Below are positions 31,159 to 38,124 of a stretch of 38,124 nt of DNA, piece by piece (position 1 is the first letter of the stretch; every line of letters starts with the position of its first letter). The position numbers and the translations under genes are program-made. The stretch comes from Roseburia hominis (GTDB lineage Bacteria; Bacillota; Clostridia; Lachnospirales; Lachnospiraceae). Below the pieces are notes generated by a model, which was not told the origin of the DNA, made no database searches, and saw only the letters and a program-made list of their open reading frames with translations. Location of the stretch: assembly GCA_021771815.1 (NCBI GenBank), contig JAETOE010000033.1, positions 1-38,124 of the forward strand. The letters run 5' to 3'.

Positions 31159-32496
31159 CTATACAACGCGTTTTTCCAGCCATTTTCCATTTTTATAGCG
31201 GATAACAAAAAACAGCGCGCGAAATATCCAGTCCACATACATACCGATCCACACACCGAGAACGCCAAGCCCCAGTGTTCCTGCAAAAAAGTAACTGCTC
31301 GCCACGCGGAATACCCACATGGAAAATACGCTGACCTCCATCGTATATTTCGCATCTCCCGCCGCGCGCAGGACATTCGGCAGGGCAAAGCTTAACGGCC
31401 AGATCAAAGCCGCACAGACTGCGAAAATCATCAATAGCTGTTGTGCGATCTCCGCTGCCGTCTCGGACAGCGCAAAGCAGGAAACAATGGGCTTCACCAG
31501 AAGAAGCAGCACCAGATTGGAGAGTATCATCCCCGCATATGCCAGCCTAAGCAGCTTCTTGCTGTAATATCTCGCCTGTTCCTTCTCTCCGGCGCCGATA
31601 CAGCGTCCGATGACTGTCACCATCGCAAGTCCGATTGCAATTCCCGGAATATTAGAAAAGCCCGCCACGCTGTTCGCGACTGCATTTGCCGCAATCGCCG
31701 CCGTGCCGAATGTCGCCGTCAGACTTGATACCAGAAGCTTTCCAATCTGGAACATCCCGTTCTCCACGCCACTCGGAATACCGATTTTCAAAATTTTTCC
31801 GATCACGTCGCGCTGCGGCTTCATGCAGCCGGGCGTCGTGATACAGAGCGGGTTGTCCTTTCTGCCAAGCAGCACTGCCATAACGACCGCCGATACGACA
31901 CGCGCGGCGAGCGTCGCAATCGCCGCGCCGAACACGCCAAGCCCGAAACCGAAAATTAGAATTGCATTCCCTCCGATATTGATGACGTTCATAACAAGGC
32001 TTGTATACATACTGATCTTACTGTTTCCGATTGCACGGAAGAGCGCCGCACCCGCATTGTACACACCGAGAAACGGATAGGAGATCGCCGAGATAATAAA
32101 GTAAATCTCTGCATTCTCCATAACGTCCGCCTCAATCTTTCCAAATATTGCCCCAAGGAGAAAACGGTGTGAAAAGAGCACTGCAACCATGACCGTCCCC
32201 GCAGTGACCAGCATAATGAACATAAGCTGCCCCGCCGAAAGCTTTGCACGCTCCGGCATCTGCCTGCCAATGTACTGGCTGCAGACGACCGCCCCTCCGG
32301 TCGCAAGCGCCGACAATATCTGAATGAGCAGTACGCTGATGCTGTCCACGAGCGATACGCCGGACACCGCGGCCTCCCCGCAGGAAGAAACCATAAGCGT
32401 ATCGAACAAACCGATACTAATCGCAAGGGTCTGTTCAATAACAAGCGGTATAATTAACTTCTTCAAATCCTCTCTGGTAAATAATAAATGTTCCAT
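31159..32496 (-). CDS. MATE family efflux transporter
   Basis: A 445-residue protein with about 12 hydrophobic helices in two similar halves. It starts EHLLFTREDLKKLIIPLVIEQTLAISIGLFDTLMV. Its MATE-like wording includes GGAVVCSQYIGR, GAALFRAIGNSKISMYTSLVMNVINIGGNAILIFG and NVLRAAGDAKYTMEVSVFSMWVFR. MATE proteins export drugs or metabolites driven by Na+ or H+. The start at 32496 has AGAGG 7 bases upstream (ATG at 32499 is also possible). It takes the place where ackA often follows pta; a long inverted repeat (32531-32592) is upstream. Confidence 0.9.
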   Translation of the reverse strand: MEHLLFTREDLKKLIIPLVIEQTLAISIGLFDTLMVSSCGEAAVSGVSLVDSISVLLIQILSALATGGAVVCSQYIGRQMPERAKLSAGQLMFIMLVTAGTVMVAVLFSHRFLLGAIFGKIEADVMENAEIYFIISAISYPFLGVYNAGAALFRAIGNSKISMYTSLVMNVINIGGNAILIFGFGLGVFGAAIATLAARVVSAVVMAVLLGRKDNPLCITTPGCMKPQRDVIGKILKIGIPSGVENGMFQIGKLLVSSLTATFGTAAIAANAVANSVAGFSNIPGIAIGLAMVTVIGRCIGAGEKEQARYYSKKLLRLAYAGMILSNLVLLLLVKPIVSCFALSETAAEIAQQLLMIFAVCAALIWPLSFALPNVLRAAGDAKYTMEVSVFSMWVFRVASSYFFAGTLGLGVLGVWIGMYVDWIFRALFFVIRYKNGKWLEKRVV

Positions 32497-32530
32497 CATG
32501 ATTCCTCTGACGTTGTCTGTTTGGATTACA

Positions 32531-32592
32531 GAACAAAAGTGCGCTTCGCACATTCCCGCGCTTCAAATTTTCTGGCGGCGCATCTTTTGTTC
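32531..32592. repeat. Large inverted repeat upstream of the MATE gene
   Basis: GAACAAAAGTGCGC (32531-32544) pairs with GCGCATCTTTTGTTC (32578-32592), a 14-bp stem with one bulge and a ~33-base loop that includes the small hairpin GTGCGCTTCGCAC. A second hairpin (32627-32640 with 32652-32666) lies upstream. No T tract follows in the MATE direction, so it is not a terminator. It could be a leader structure or an insertion-type repeat. Confidence 0.5.
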
Positions 32593-32660
32593 CGCGCGCG
32601 ATAGCTGCGCATCTGTGCACGCAGTGCTTTTCTGCAATAGGACGCAGTTTCCTGTTGCAG

Positions 32661-32692
32661 AAAAAGTGGCACAGCCTTATATGCCGTGCCAC
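32661..32692 (-). terminator. Terminator of pta
   Basis: GTGGCAC (32666-32672) pairs with GTGCCAC (32686-32692) and continues with TTTTTC on the minus strand. It starts ~46 bases after the pta stop. Confidence 0.7.
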
Positions 32693-32737
32693 AATGTCCA
32701 TTGCCTTATTATATCTGCTGCGCAGTCACCGATACGT

Positions 32738-33721
32738 TTATGCAAGCGCCGCCGTGATAATCGCCATGGAGTATACCTCGGAAGCATTGCATCCACGGGA
32801 AAGATCGTTGATCGGTGCGTTCAGCCCAAGTAAAATCGGTCCGTATGCCTCAAAGTTACCCATACGCTGTGCAATCTTATAACCAATATTTCCCGCGCTG
32901 ATATCCGGGAAAATGAAAGTGTTCGCATGTCCTGCAACCTCGTTGCCCGGGCACTTGGTACGCGCTACACGCGGAGATACCGCCGCATCGAACTGAAGCT
33001 CTCCTGCAATCGGAAGATTGGGGTATTTTGCAGTTGCTTTCTCTGCCGCGTTGCGCATCTTGTCGACATCCTCGCCCTTGCCTGAACCGAAGGTAGAGTA
33101 GCTTAAGAATGCAACCTTCGGATCAATGCCGAAAATCTTTGCACACTCCGCAGTTTCCCCGGCAATCTCAACAAGCTCATCCTCGTTCGGCTTGATGTTG
33201 ATCGCGCAGTCGCCCATTGCGAGTACTTCGTTCTCACCCGTTGCGGAAGGACGAACCAGAATAAAGCAGGAAGATACGATGGAATTGCCCGGCTTTGTCT
33301 TAATAAGCTGTAATGCCGGACGTACCGTGTCTGCAGTAGAGTAGGTTGCTCCTCCAAGAAGCGCATCCGCAACCCCCATCTTTACGAGCATTGTTCCGAA
33401 GTAATTCGCCTGAGAAAGCGTCTTCTTTGCCTGCTCCGGCGTCACACCCTTGCTCTTTCTGAGTTCACAGAACAGCTCTACCATCTCGTCAAATCTATCA
33501 TAAGCTAACGGATCGATAATCTCCGCACCGCGGATATTAAAACCGCAATCCTCTGCAGCAACCGCAATTTCCTGTGGATCGCCGACCAGAATCGGATGCA
33601 GGAAGGTACCTGCAAGAAGTCTGGATGCAGCCTCTAAAATACGCGGATCATTTCCCTCCGTAAATACAATTTTCTTTGGGCTCTTCTTTAAGATGTCAAT
33701 CAACTGACCAAATCCGAACAT
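32738..33721 (-). CDS. pta: Phosphate acetyltransferase
   Basis: A 327-residue enzyme, the short form, converting acetyl-CoA and phosphate to acetyl phosphate on the acetate-producing route. The start KKIVFTEGNDPRILEAA, GVADALLGGATYSTADTVRPALQLIK and the end GHANTFIFPDISAGNIGYKIAQRMGNFEAYGPILLGL are diagnostic. Acetate kinase (ackA), usually the next gene, is absent; a MATE gene follows instead after a terminator. A promoter (33805-33832) and a CcpA-type cre in the leader suggest control by carbon source. Confidence 0.95.
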   Translation of the reverse strand: MFGFGQLIDILKKSPKKIVFTEGNDPRILEAASRLLAGTFLHPILVGDPQEIAVAAEDCGFNIRGAEIIDPLAYDRFDEMVELFCELRKSKGVTPEQAKKTLSQANYFGTMLVKMGVADALLGGATYSTADTVRPALQLIKTKPGNSIVSSCFILVRPSATGENEVLAMGDCAINIKPNEDELVEIAGETAECAKIFGIDPKVAFLSYSTFGSGKGEDVDKMRNAAEKATAKYPNLPIAGELQFDAAVSPRVARTKCPGNEVAGHANTFIFPDISAGNIGYKIAQRMGNFEAYGPILLGLNAPINDLSRGCNASEVYSMAIITAALA

Positions 33722-33751
33722 AATGTATTCCCTCCTTATAATAATTGTTGA

Positions 33752-33765
33752 TGTAAGCGCTTACT
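33752..33765 (-). promoter_or_regulatory. Catabolite-response element (cre) in the pta leader
   Basis: TGTAAGCGCTTACT is a near-perfect palindrome (core GTAAGCGCTTAC, 33753-33764) matching the CcpA operator. It lies between the promoter and the pta ATG, at roughly +33 to +46. A site placed after the start is usually repressive, unlike the activating position known upstream of Bacillus pta and ackA. The role is inference. Confidence 0.65.
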
Positions 33766-33804
33766 CCCTGCATACATACGGATTAAGCCCCCTTCTATGC
33801 TTTT

Positions 33805-33832
33805 ATTATATAGCGGATTTTTCAAATTTCAA
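33805..33832 (-). promoter_or_regulatory. Promoter of pta
   Basis: TTGAAA (33827-33832), 16 bases, TATAAT (33805-33810) on the minus strand, about 85 bases before the ATG. Confidence 0.65.
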
Positions 33833-33863
33833 TGCTTGTATTGAAATAAATGCATAATCCCCG

Positions 33864-34400
33864 TCAATCTTCCTTTTCTTCCTCCTGCTTTCCATCCGCA
33901 ATCGGCTCCTGCCGCTCGGCGCACTCCCCGGCAGTCTGTTGCTCCGCCTTGATGACCGCCTCCCGAAATTCCTCGGACTGCGCCACGCGCATCGCCCCAA
34001 AAATATTCGGCACACGCTGCTTCTTATTCGGCTTCGTCATAAGCATAAAGCGGCGGAAAAAGAACAGAATGCCAATGCTTGCCACGGACAAAAGATCCTC
34101 GAGCGGCGTCGTCGTCTGCACGATCATATGCCGCGCGATCAGAAAGATCAGCACTTCTATGATATTCGCCGAATTCGGACGGCAGAGCATTTTCATGAAC
34201 TCGATCCCAATGACGACGTTGAATACGGCATCGAGATATTTTAAGAATGCCCCTTCACTCATACGATTATTCCAATAATGCAGCAGTTCCGGCCACAACG
34301 TAATCACTGCGACCACAATCCCACAGATCACCGCCGCCACCATCAAAAGCTCCATGATTTCACACGCCTTATATAAGGCTTTTCTCACTTTGTCCCACAT
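33864..34400 (-). CDS. PsiE-like small membrane protein
   Basis: A 178-residue protein with four hydrophobic segments: LLMVAAVICGIVVAVITLW, FNVVIGIEFMKML, NIIEVLIFLIARHMI and LLSVASIGILFFFRRFML. The spacing and FNVVIGIEFM resemble the PsiE family (phosphate-starvation-inducible membrane proteins of unknown role). The last ~60 residues are charged and end KQEEEKED. The family is suggested, not certain. Confidence 0.6.
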   Translation of the reverse strand: MWDKVRKALYKACEIMELLMVAAVICGIVVAVITLWPELLHYWNNRMSEGAFLKYLDAVFNVVIGIEFMKMLCRPNSANIIEVLIFLIARHMIVQTTTPLEDLLSVASIGILFFFRRFMLMTKPNKKQRVPNIFGAMRVAQSEEFREAVIKAEQQTAGECAERQEPIADGKQEEEKED

Positions 34401-34481
34401 CCGCCGATTCCCTCAATCTTTTCTGCTTGTCCATCTATCCTCTTCATCGCTTCACTCTTCGTCTAATACGAAAAATGAAAA

Positions 34482-34749
34482 TCCGAGCGCCTCCCATCGA
34501 ACCAAAACCATAAACGTTACCACCACAGTTAACTCAGCCCAGGCACCCTTGCGGCACACAAGAGCTTCTGCTTAGGGCTGCTCCATTCCTGACCTGACCC
34601 GGTTCACAGATTCCTGTTGCGCAAGACCCAAACGTCAACGCCACTTATGATGGGCTGCTTTACAGCTTAACGATCCTCCGTTCGGCATCACCCCAACTAT
34701 AGCGGATTGTTGGTGCAGGGTACCGCTACCACCCCGGCTGCTCGGAGTC
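34482..34749 (-). ncRNA. ffs: Signal recognition particle RNA, large bacterial type
   Basis: A ~268-base RNA read on the minus strand. The helix 8 core GGGTCAGGTCAGGAATGG, then GAGCAGCCC, is intact. The Alu part (GGGGTGGTAGCGGTACCC and CAATCCGC) and the 3' stretch GTGTGCCGCAAGGGTGCC, then TGGGCTGAG, follow the Bacillus subtilis 6S-type SRP RNA in order. The 5' CCGAGC (from 34744) pairs with the 3' GCTCGG (ending at 34483), closing the molecule. It scaffolds Ffh for membrane targeting. Boundaries are good to a few bases. A T-rich stretch after 34482 ends the transcript. 34401-34481 is the spacer to the PsiE-like gene and shows no other element. Confidence 0.95.
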
Positions 34750-34752
34750 TTA

Positions 34753-34782
34753 AGTATATCCTAAAATATGCTGTATTGTCAA
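34753..34782 (-). promoter_or_regulatory. Promoter of SRP RNA
   Basis: TTGACA (34777-34782), 18 bases, TATACT (34753-34758) on the minus strand, directly before the SRP RNA. The -35 overlaps the tadA stop codon. Confidence 0.75.
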
Positions 34783-35264
34783 GCTTTCCGGTTCTTTTTC
34801 TTCTCTCTGAGTTCCTTAAAAAAACCGGAGAGCATAGTCTGACATTCTTCCTCGAGTACCCCGCGCTCAATTTCGACCTGATGGTTAAACTGCGTCATTT
34901 GTAATAAATTAAGAACAGACCCGGCGCAGCCCGCTTTCGGATTCATGCTTCCGATTACCACTTTCTTCATACGGCTTTGCACGATCGCGCCCGCACACAT
35001 CTGGCACGGCTCTAAGGTGACGTACATGGTGCAGTCCTCCAACCGCCAGTCTCCTGTCTTTTTGCTCGCCTTCTTAATTGCGGAAAGCTCCGCGTGAGCA
35101 AGCGTGTTTCCCTCCGTATTTCTCCTGTTATACCCTCTCGCAATAATTCTGTCGTTTTGGACGATCACACAGCCGATCGGCACTTCCTCCAGTGCATATG
35201 CCTTTTTCGCCTCGCGGATCGCCGCTTTCATATATTTTTCTTCCAAAGATAGACTTCTTGTCAT
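34779..35264 (-). CDS. tadA: tRNA adenosine(34) deaminase TadA
   Basis: A 161-residue zinc deaminase making inosine at position 34 of tRNA-Arg. The active-site motifs are HAE (H57, E59) and PCQMC (C87, C90) in LEPCQMCAGAIVQSR. The N-terminal helix and EVPIGCVIV are typical. The ATG at 35264 is preceded by GGAG; a TTG five codons earlier lacks a good site. Directly upstream of SRP RNA, a common neighbourhood in Firmicutes. Confidence 0.95.
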   Translation of the reverse strand: MTRSLSLEEKYMKAAIREAKKAYALEEVPIGCVIVQNDRIIARGYNRRNTEGNTLAHAELSAIKKASKKTGDWRLEDCTMYVTLEPCQMCAGAIVQSRMKKVVIGSMNPKAGCAGSVLNLLQMTQFNHQVEIERGVLEEECQTMLSGFFKELREKKKNRKA

Positions 35265-35391
35265 GGACACTTTCTCCAAAAATGTTATACTATATGTTAT
35301 ATTTTACCTGATTCTCCGCCGCTTGTCGATGAGACTTTTCGGGCGGGATCTCTTATATGAACATTTACACTTTTTCAGAATGGAGCTTACT

Positions 35392-35970
35392 ATGAATACT
35401 ACCTATGAAACCGACCGGCTGATTTTAAAAATATTAACTCCCGATTATGCGCGCGAAGTACTGCGCTTTCAGATTCGGAACAAGGACGTTTTTGCCCCCT
35501 TCGAACCGCAGCGCCAGGATATCTTTTTTACCCCGTCGCATCAGTACGCAATCTTAAAATGTGAATACCGGCTCGCGCTCAAGCTTTCTACCGTCCGCTT
35601 TTATGTCTTCCGAAAAGAAAATCCGTCCGCAATCATCGGAACGGTCTGCCTGCACGATATTCTTCGGCCGCCGCACTGCTGCAGCGAAATCGGCTATCGG
35701 TTCGATCAGGCTCACTGGCATCAGGGTTATGCCCGGGAGGCCGTCGCAAAAGTGCTCGAAATTGCATTTGTAGATCTCGGTCTGCACCGCGTGACTGCCC
35801 GCGTCATGCCAAAGAATGCTCCTTCCATCCACCTGCTCGAATCCTTGAACTTCTTCCCGGAAGGCGTAGAACGCGCCTGCACGGAAATCGCAGGAAGATG
35901 GGAGGATCACCTAAGATACGCGTTGCTCTCCCCCGTGGAGATTTCTCCCGAAACTCACTCTTCGATATAG
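35392..35970 (+). CDS. GNAT family N-acetyltransferase (RimJ/RimL type)
   Basis: A 192-residue acetyltransferase. ETDRLILKIL opens the fold, EIGYRF starts the acceptor part and HWHQGYAREAVAKVLEIAFVDLGLHRV contains the Q-G-Y-A acetyl-CoA loop; NAPSIHLLESLNFFPEG is the C-terminal GNAT helix. Substrate probably an N-terminal amine of a protein or a small molecule. The start is the ATG with GGAG 7 bases upstream; the open frame continues 5' but has no family similarity and overlaps tadA. The 3' end overlaps the convergent DUF6128 gene by 16 bases. Confidence 0.88.
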   Translation: MNTTYETDRLILKILTPDYAREVLRFQIRNKDVFAPFEPQRQDIFFTPSHQYAILKCEYRLALKLSTVRFYVFRKENPSAIIGTVCLHDILRPPHCCSEIGYRFDQAHWHQGYAREAVAKVLEIAFVDLGLHRVTARVMPKNAPSIHLLESLNFFPEGVERACTEIAGRWEDHLRYALLSPVEISPETHSSI

Positions 35971-36941
35971 CGGCACCAACAGCCGAAACGGTTCACCGGC
36001 TCATTTTCCGCTGCTTCCACGTTTTCACCCGGCACCGCCGCCGCAAGAAATTCCGGGAAGCCAAAAATCGCCGCCATGACGCGCTCCTGTCTTTGATAGA
36101 TTCCCGGCACGCCTAAGAACCATCGCTCCTCTCCTGTCTTTCCGACCACAAGATAACGATAATTGAAAAAGCCATGCAGCAAAAAGCTGTTATTTCCCAG
36201 ATACCAGTATTTTTTCGGCAATTCTTTCAAATCCTTAAGTTCTATCTGTATGCATCGCGCTTCACGATCCGCAAGCGGCGCAAGTACGGAATGGTCCGCA
36301 CACAGTTTCTCCCATATTTCTTCCCAGCTATAATCCGGGAAAAAATTGCGCATCGGAATCTCTGTCGCCTGCACGTTCTCATCTTTTGCGCTTTGCAGCG
36401 TTGCTTCCTGTTCCCGCGCGTCCGCAGCGGTTTCCCCCTCCTGCGCGCCCGCAATATCCTGCGCGGCTGTCCGGGACGGCACATCGACGCCCGGTTGCTG
36501 TCCGCCGGACCGCTCTGTCGTCTGTTCCTGCCGGATCACCGGCTGCCACTCCCTAAAATGTTCCCCGTCAACGGTAAGAGGCGCTCCCTCCTTCCAACGG
36601 CTCATAAAGATACGATCATCCCCCGTCCTAAGAAAGATGCCTTCCATATCTCCGATACCAAGCGGCGTATCTTTCAGTCGTACTGCATTTAAAATCATCC
36701 TAAAATCGCCTGCTCCATTTACAAGGCGCATTTCTCCGATCTGTACTCCCTCCATATCGCCGGACGCTTCCCTGAACAGATACACCGCGCAATCCGTCTG
36801 CGTGGCATAGACGCCGCGTATATGAATTTCCATCCCAAGCTCTGCTCCTCTGATCTCGACTTTTGCAAAGCCGATGTTGTTCCCCTTCTTTCTCTCCTCG
36901 TAAGCGTATATATATGTAACAAATCGTTTCATTCCTGCCAT
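35955..36941 (-). CDS. DUF6128 domain protein
   Basis: A 328-residue protein with two parts. The N-terminal ~125 residues (KRFVTYIYAYEERKKGNNIGFAKVEIRG onward) form a beta-rich domain. A ~75-residue linker rich in Gln, Ala and Glu follows. The C-terminal domain (about 210-328) has LKELPKKYWYLGNNSFLLHGFFNYRYLVVGK and FLGVPGIYQRQERVMAAIFGFPEF, the DUF6128 pattern of Lachnospiraceae. Function unknown. Residue composition and linker recall the LysM protein at 2693-4477, though no clear homology was seen. Start at 36941 (GGAG 5 bases upstream) rather than the GTG at 36947. Confidence 0.75.
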   Translation of the reverse strand: MAGMKRFVTYIYAYEERKKGNNIGFAKVEIRGAELGMEIHIRGVYATQTDCAVYLFREASGDMEGVQIGEMRLVNGAGDFRMILNAVRLKDTPLGIGDMEGIFLRTGDDRIFMSRWKEGAPLTVDGEHFREWQPVIRQEQTTERSGGQQPGVDVPSRTAAQDIAGAQEGETAADAREQEATLQSAKDENVQATEIPMRNFFPDYSWEEIWEKLCADHSVLAPLADREARCIQIELKDLKELPKKYWYLGNNSFLLHGFFNYRYLVVGKTGEERWFLGVPGIYQRQERVMAAIFGFPEFLAAAVPGENVEAAENEPVNRFGCWCRYIEE

Positions 36942-37065
36942 AGGCACTCCAAGATTCTGCTTTCCTTATCTCTATTTATATGCGGCTGTCTCCTTTGTAT
37001 GAATTTTTTCTATATGGACACCCTATTTTGAGGCGAAAAAATTTTAGGTATTATTCCTGTTTTTA

Positions 37066-37094
37066 TTGACATTCATTTTTCTTTGGTGTAATAT
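37066..37094 (+). promoter_or_regulatory. Promoter of the PerR-like gene
   Basis: TTGACA (37066-37071), 17 bases, TAATAT (37089-37094) on the plus strand. The operator at 37098-37116 lies directly after it. Confidence 0.8.
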
Positions 37095-37097
37095 CAA

Positions 37098-37116
37098 ATC
37101 AGTAACAATTACTAGT
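37098..37116 (+). promoter_or_regulatory. Putative PerR operator of perR (autoregulation)
   Basis: ATCAGTAACAATTACTAGT, nearly palindromic, with AGTAA and TTACT arms around CAA. It is almost the same as the operator before the rubrerythrin (37595-37613) and lies just downstream of the -10, where binding would block transcription. Confidence 0.7.
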
Positions 37117-37136
37117 TTTATAGAAAGGATGGTCCT

Positions 37137-37532
37137 ATGCAAAAATACAGTCGACAGCGGGAATCTATCAAGAATTTTCTCGCTGACCGATACGATCATC
37201 CCACCGCCGAAACGGTTTATCTCCACATGAGAGAACAGTTTCCGAACATCAGCCTCGGCACGGTCTACCGTAATCTGAATCTGCTTACGGAAATCGGCGA
37301 GATCCAGAAGCTGTCACCGGGAATCGGTCCCGATCGGTTTGACGGGAATCCCGCTCCACACTATCATTTCATATGCAGCCATTGCAGCTCTGTACTTGAT
37401 TTGGAAGTCAGCGGGCTTGATCATATCAACATCCTCGCCGGTCAGAATTTTGGCGGCAGCATCGAAGGGCATATCACCTATTTTTACGGAACCTGTCCTT
37501 CCTGCAAGGCGGCATCCGGTTCTTCTTCCTGA
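37137..37532 (+). CDS. perR: Fur-family repressor, PerR-like
   Basis: A 131-residue repressor. The DNA-binding helix region HPTAETVYLHMREQFPNISLGTVYRNL is Fur-like. The structural zinc site is C80, C83, C120 and C123. Regulatory metal ligands fit PerR: D69 (RFDG), H75 and H77 (PHYHF), D95 (GLDHI) and H21 (DHPTAE), so a peroxide sensor using Fe/Mn is likely. The gene is preceded by its own palindromic operator and followed by a rubrerythrin with the same operator. RBS AAAGGAT. Zur or Fur are alternatives but the target gene favours PerR. Confidence 0.85.
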   Translation: MQKYSRQRESIKNFLADRYDHPTAETVYLHMREQFPNISLGTVYRNLNLLTEIGEIQKLSPGIGPDRFDGNPAPHYHFICSHCSSVLDLEVSGLDHINILAGQNFGGSIEGHITYFYGTCPSCKAASGSSS

Positions 37533-37567
37533 ACCTGCTGCATAATTTTAAAACAATAAAAAAGGTA

Positions 37568-37596
37568 TTGACAAAAGAGTTTTCATCCATTAAAAT
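37568..37596 (+). promoter_or_regulatory. Promoter of the rubrerythrin gene
   Basis: TTGACA (37568-37573), 17 bases, TAAAAT (37591-37596) on the plus strand, with the operator overlapping its end. Confidence 0.8.
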
Positions 37597-37613
37597 CAGT
37601 AATAGTTACTGAT
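37595..37613 (+). promoter_or_regulatory. PerR operator before rubrerythrin
   Basis: ATCAGTAATAGTTACTGAT is a perfect palindrome (8-bp arms around TAG) that overlaps the -10 end and start region. It matches the perR operator closely (ATCAGTAAyArTTACT). Confidence 0.8.
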
Positions 37614-37648
37614 ATTGATTATAATTTTTTGAAAAGGAGAATATGATT

Positions 37649-38124
37649 ATGGCAAAATGGGTATGTACAGTATGCGGTTATGTTTACGAGGGTGAGACAG
37701 CTCCGGAGGTTTGTCCGGTATGTAAGGTCGGCTCCGACAAGTTCAAGAAGGTAGAGGGCGATCTCGGTCTTGCTGCAGAGCATGAGTTTGGCGTGTACGC
37801 TTCTACTGTTAAGAATAATCCGGAGATCAGCGACGAAGACAAGAAGTATATCTTCGAGCAGTTAAAGGCTAATTTCGAGGGCGAGTGCTCCGAGGTAGGT
37901 ATGTATCTTTGCATGGCGCGCATTGCACACCGCGAAGGTTATCCGGAGATCGGTCTTTACTGGGAAAAGGCTGCTTACGAAGAGGCAGAGCACGCTGCCA
38001 AGTTCGCAGAGCTTCTTGGTTCTGACTTAGAGGCGAACATGACAGATTCCACCAAGAAGAATCTGGCTTGGCGTGTTGACTGTGAGTTCGGTGCAACTTC
38101 CGGCAAGACAGATCTTGCAAAGTG
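37649..38124 (+). CDS. Reverse rubrerythrin (NADH peroxidase-like), partial
   Basis: The 3' end is cut by the window edge after 158 codons. An N-terminal rubredoxin-like domain (WVCTVCGYVYEG and CPVCK, four Cys) precedes the ferritin-like di-iron domain (ANFEGECSEVGMYL with conserved Glu, YWEKAAYEEAEHAAKFAELL with ExxH). The rubredoxin-first order is that of clostridial reverse rubrerythrins, which remove peroxide in anaerobes. Codon use is that of a highly expressed gene. An ATG at 37643 is also possible, but AAGGAG is better spaced for 37649. Confidence 0.93.
   Translation, partial: MAKWVCTVCGYVYEGETAPEVCPVCKVGSDKFKKVEGDLGLAAEHEFGVYASTVKNNPEISDEDKKYIFEQLKANFEGECSEVGMYLCMARIAHREGYPEIGLYWEKAAYEEAEHAAKFAELLGSDLEANMTDSTKKNLAWRVDCEFGATSGKTDLAK

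Noticed and set aside
32435-32701. 88-residue minus-strand ORF between MATE and pta
   Set aside because: It crosses the inverted repeats and the MATE start, has no recognisable family and no RBS.
35104-35391. N-terminal extension of the GNAT protein
   Set aside because: It lies antisense to tadA, has no GNAT similarity and the good RBS is at the ATG of 35392.

Overview
The window looks like a chromosomal segment of a Gram-positive anaerobe of the Clostridia, most likely a Lachnospiraceae member. The evidence is the clostridial 16S rRNA 5' end, a large (Bacillus/Clostridium-type) SRP RNA, a transketolase split into two subunits, a reverse rubrerythrin under a PerR-type repressor, low-GC Gram-positive ribosome binding sites, and several families seen mainly in Lachnospiraceae (DUF5711, DUF6062, DUF6128). 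The species cannot be named from the sequence. Most genes are on the minus strand.

Layout. 1-640: 5' end of a 16S rRNA gene (minus) with a leader carrying two good promoters. 645-4477: CvpA-like and DUF5711 membrane proteins and a LysM surface protein. 4707-7142: split transketolase and recR. 7256-12592: a histidine kinase, response regulator, ABC ATPase and FtsX-type permease. 12711-14628: an AT-rich two-gene ATPase plus RloB module that resembles phage-defence pairs. 14851-15621: DUF6062 on the plus strand. 15710-17786: ybaB and dnaX. The dnaX, ybaB and recR genes normally form one operon; here about 8.5 kb separates ybaB from recR, and recR has its own promoter.

17874-19686: phosphofructokinase, acylphosphatase and an ArsC/Spx-like protein. 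19776-22900: tRNA-Ser(CGA) and tRNA-Pro(GGG), each followed by a copy of the same ~100-112-base element that ends in a terminator and shows a compensatory base change. Between them lie a very small hydrophobic ORF that looks like a type I toxin, a conserved 56-residue protein, a 28-bp tandem repeat and a GH13 alpha-glucosidase. 22917-28625: an SGNH hydrolase, a 51-residue conserved protein on the plus strand, then a minus-strand run of alarmone synthetase, EcsC, MBOAT acyltransferase and SGNH partner, suggesting envelope acylation linked to stress signalling.

28845-34400: a UDP-sugar pyrophosphorylase, YitT, two DnaA boxes, a MATE transporter, phosphate acetyltransferase with a catabolite-response element in its leader, and a PsiE-like membrane protein. 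34482-36941: SRP RNA, tadA, a GNAT acetyltransferase and a DUF6128 protein. 37066 to the end: a PerR-like repressor and a reverse rubrerythrin (cut by the window edge), which share nearly identical palindromic operators and so form a small peroxide-response regulon.

The most interesting items are the RloA/RloB-like module, the duplicated structured element after the two tRNAs, and the putative type I toxin whose transcript ends can pair. No CRISPR array, transposase or intact prophage was seen. All family names come from motif recognition by eye; no database search was run.
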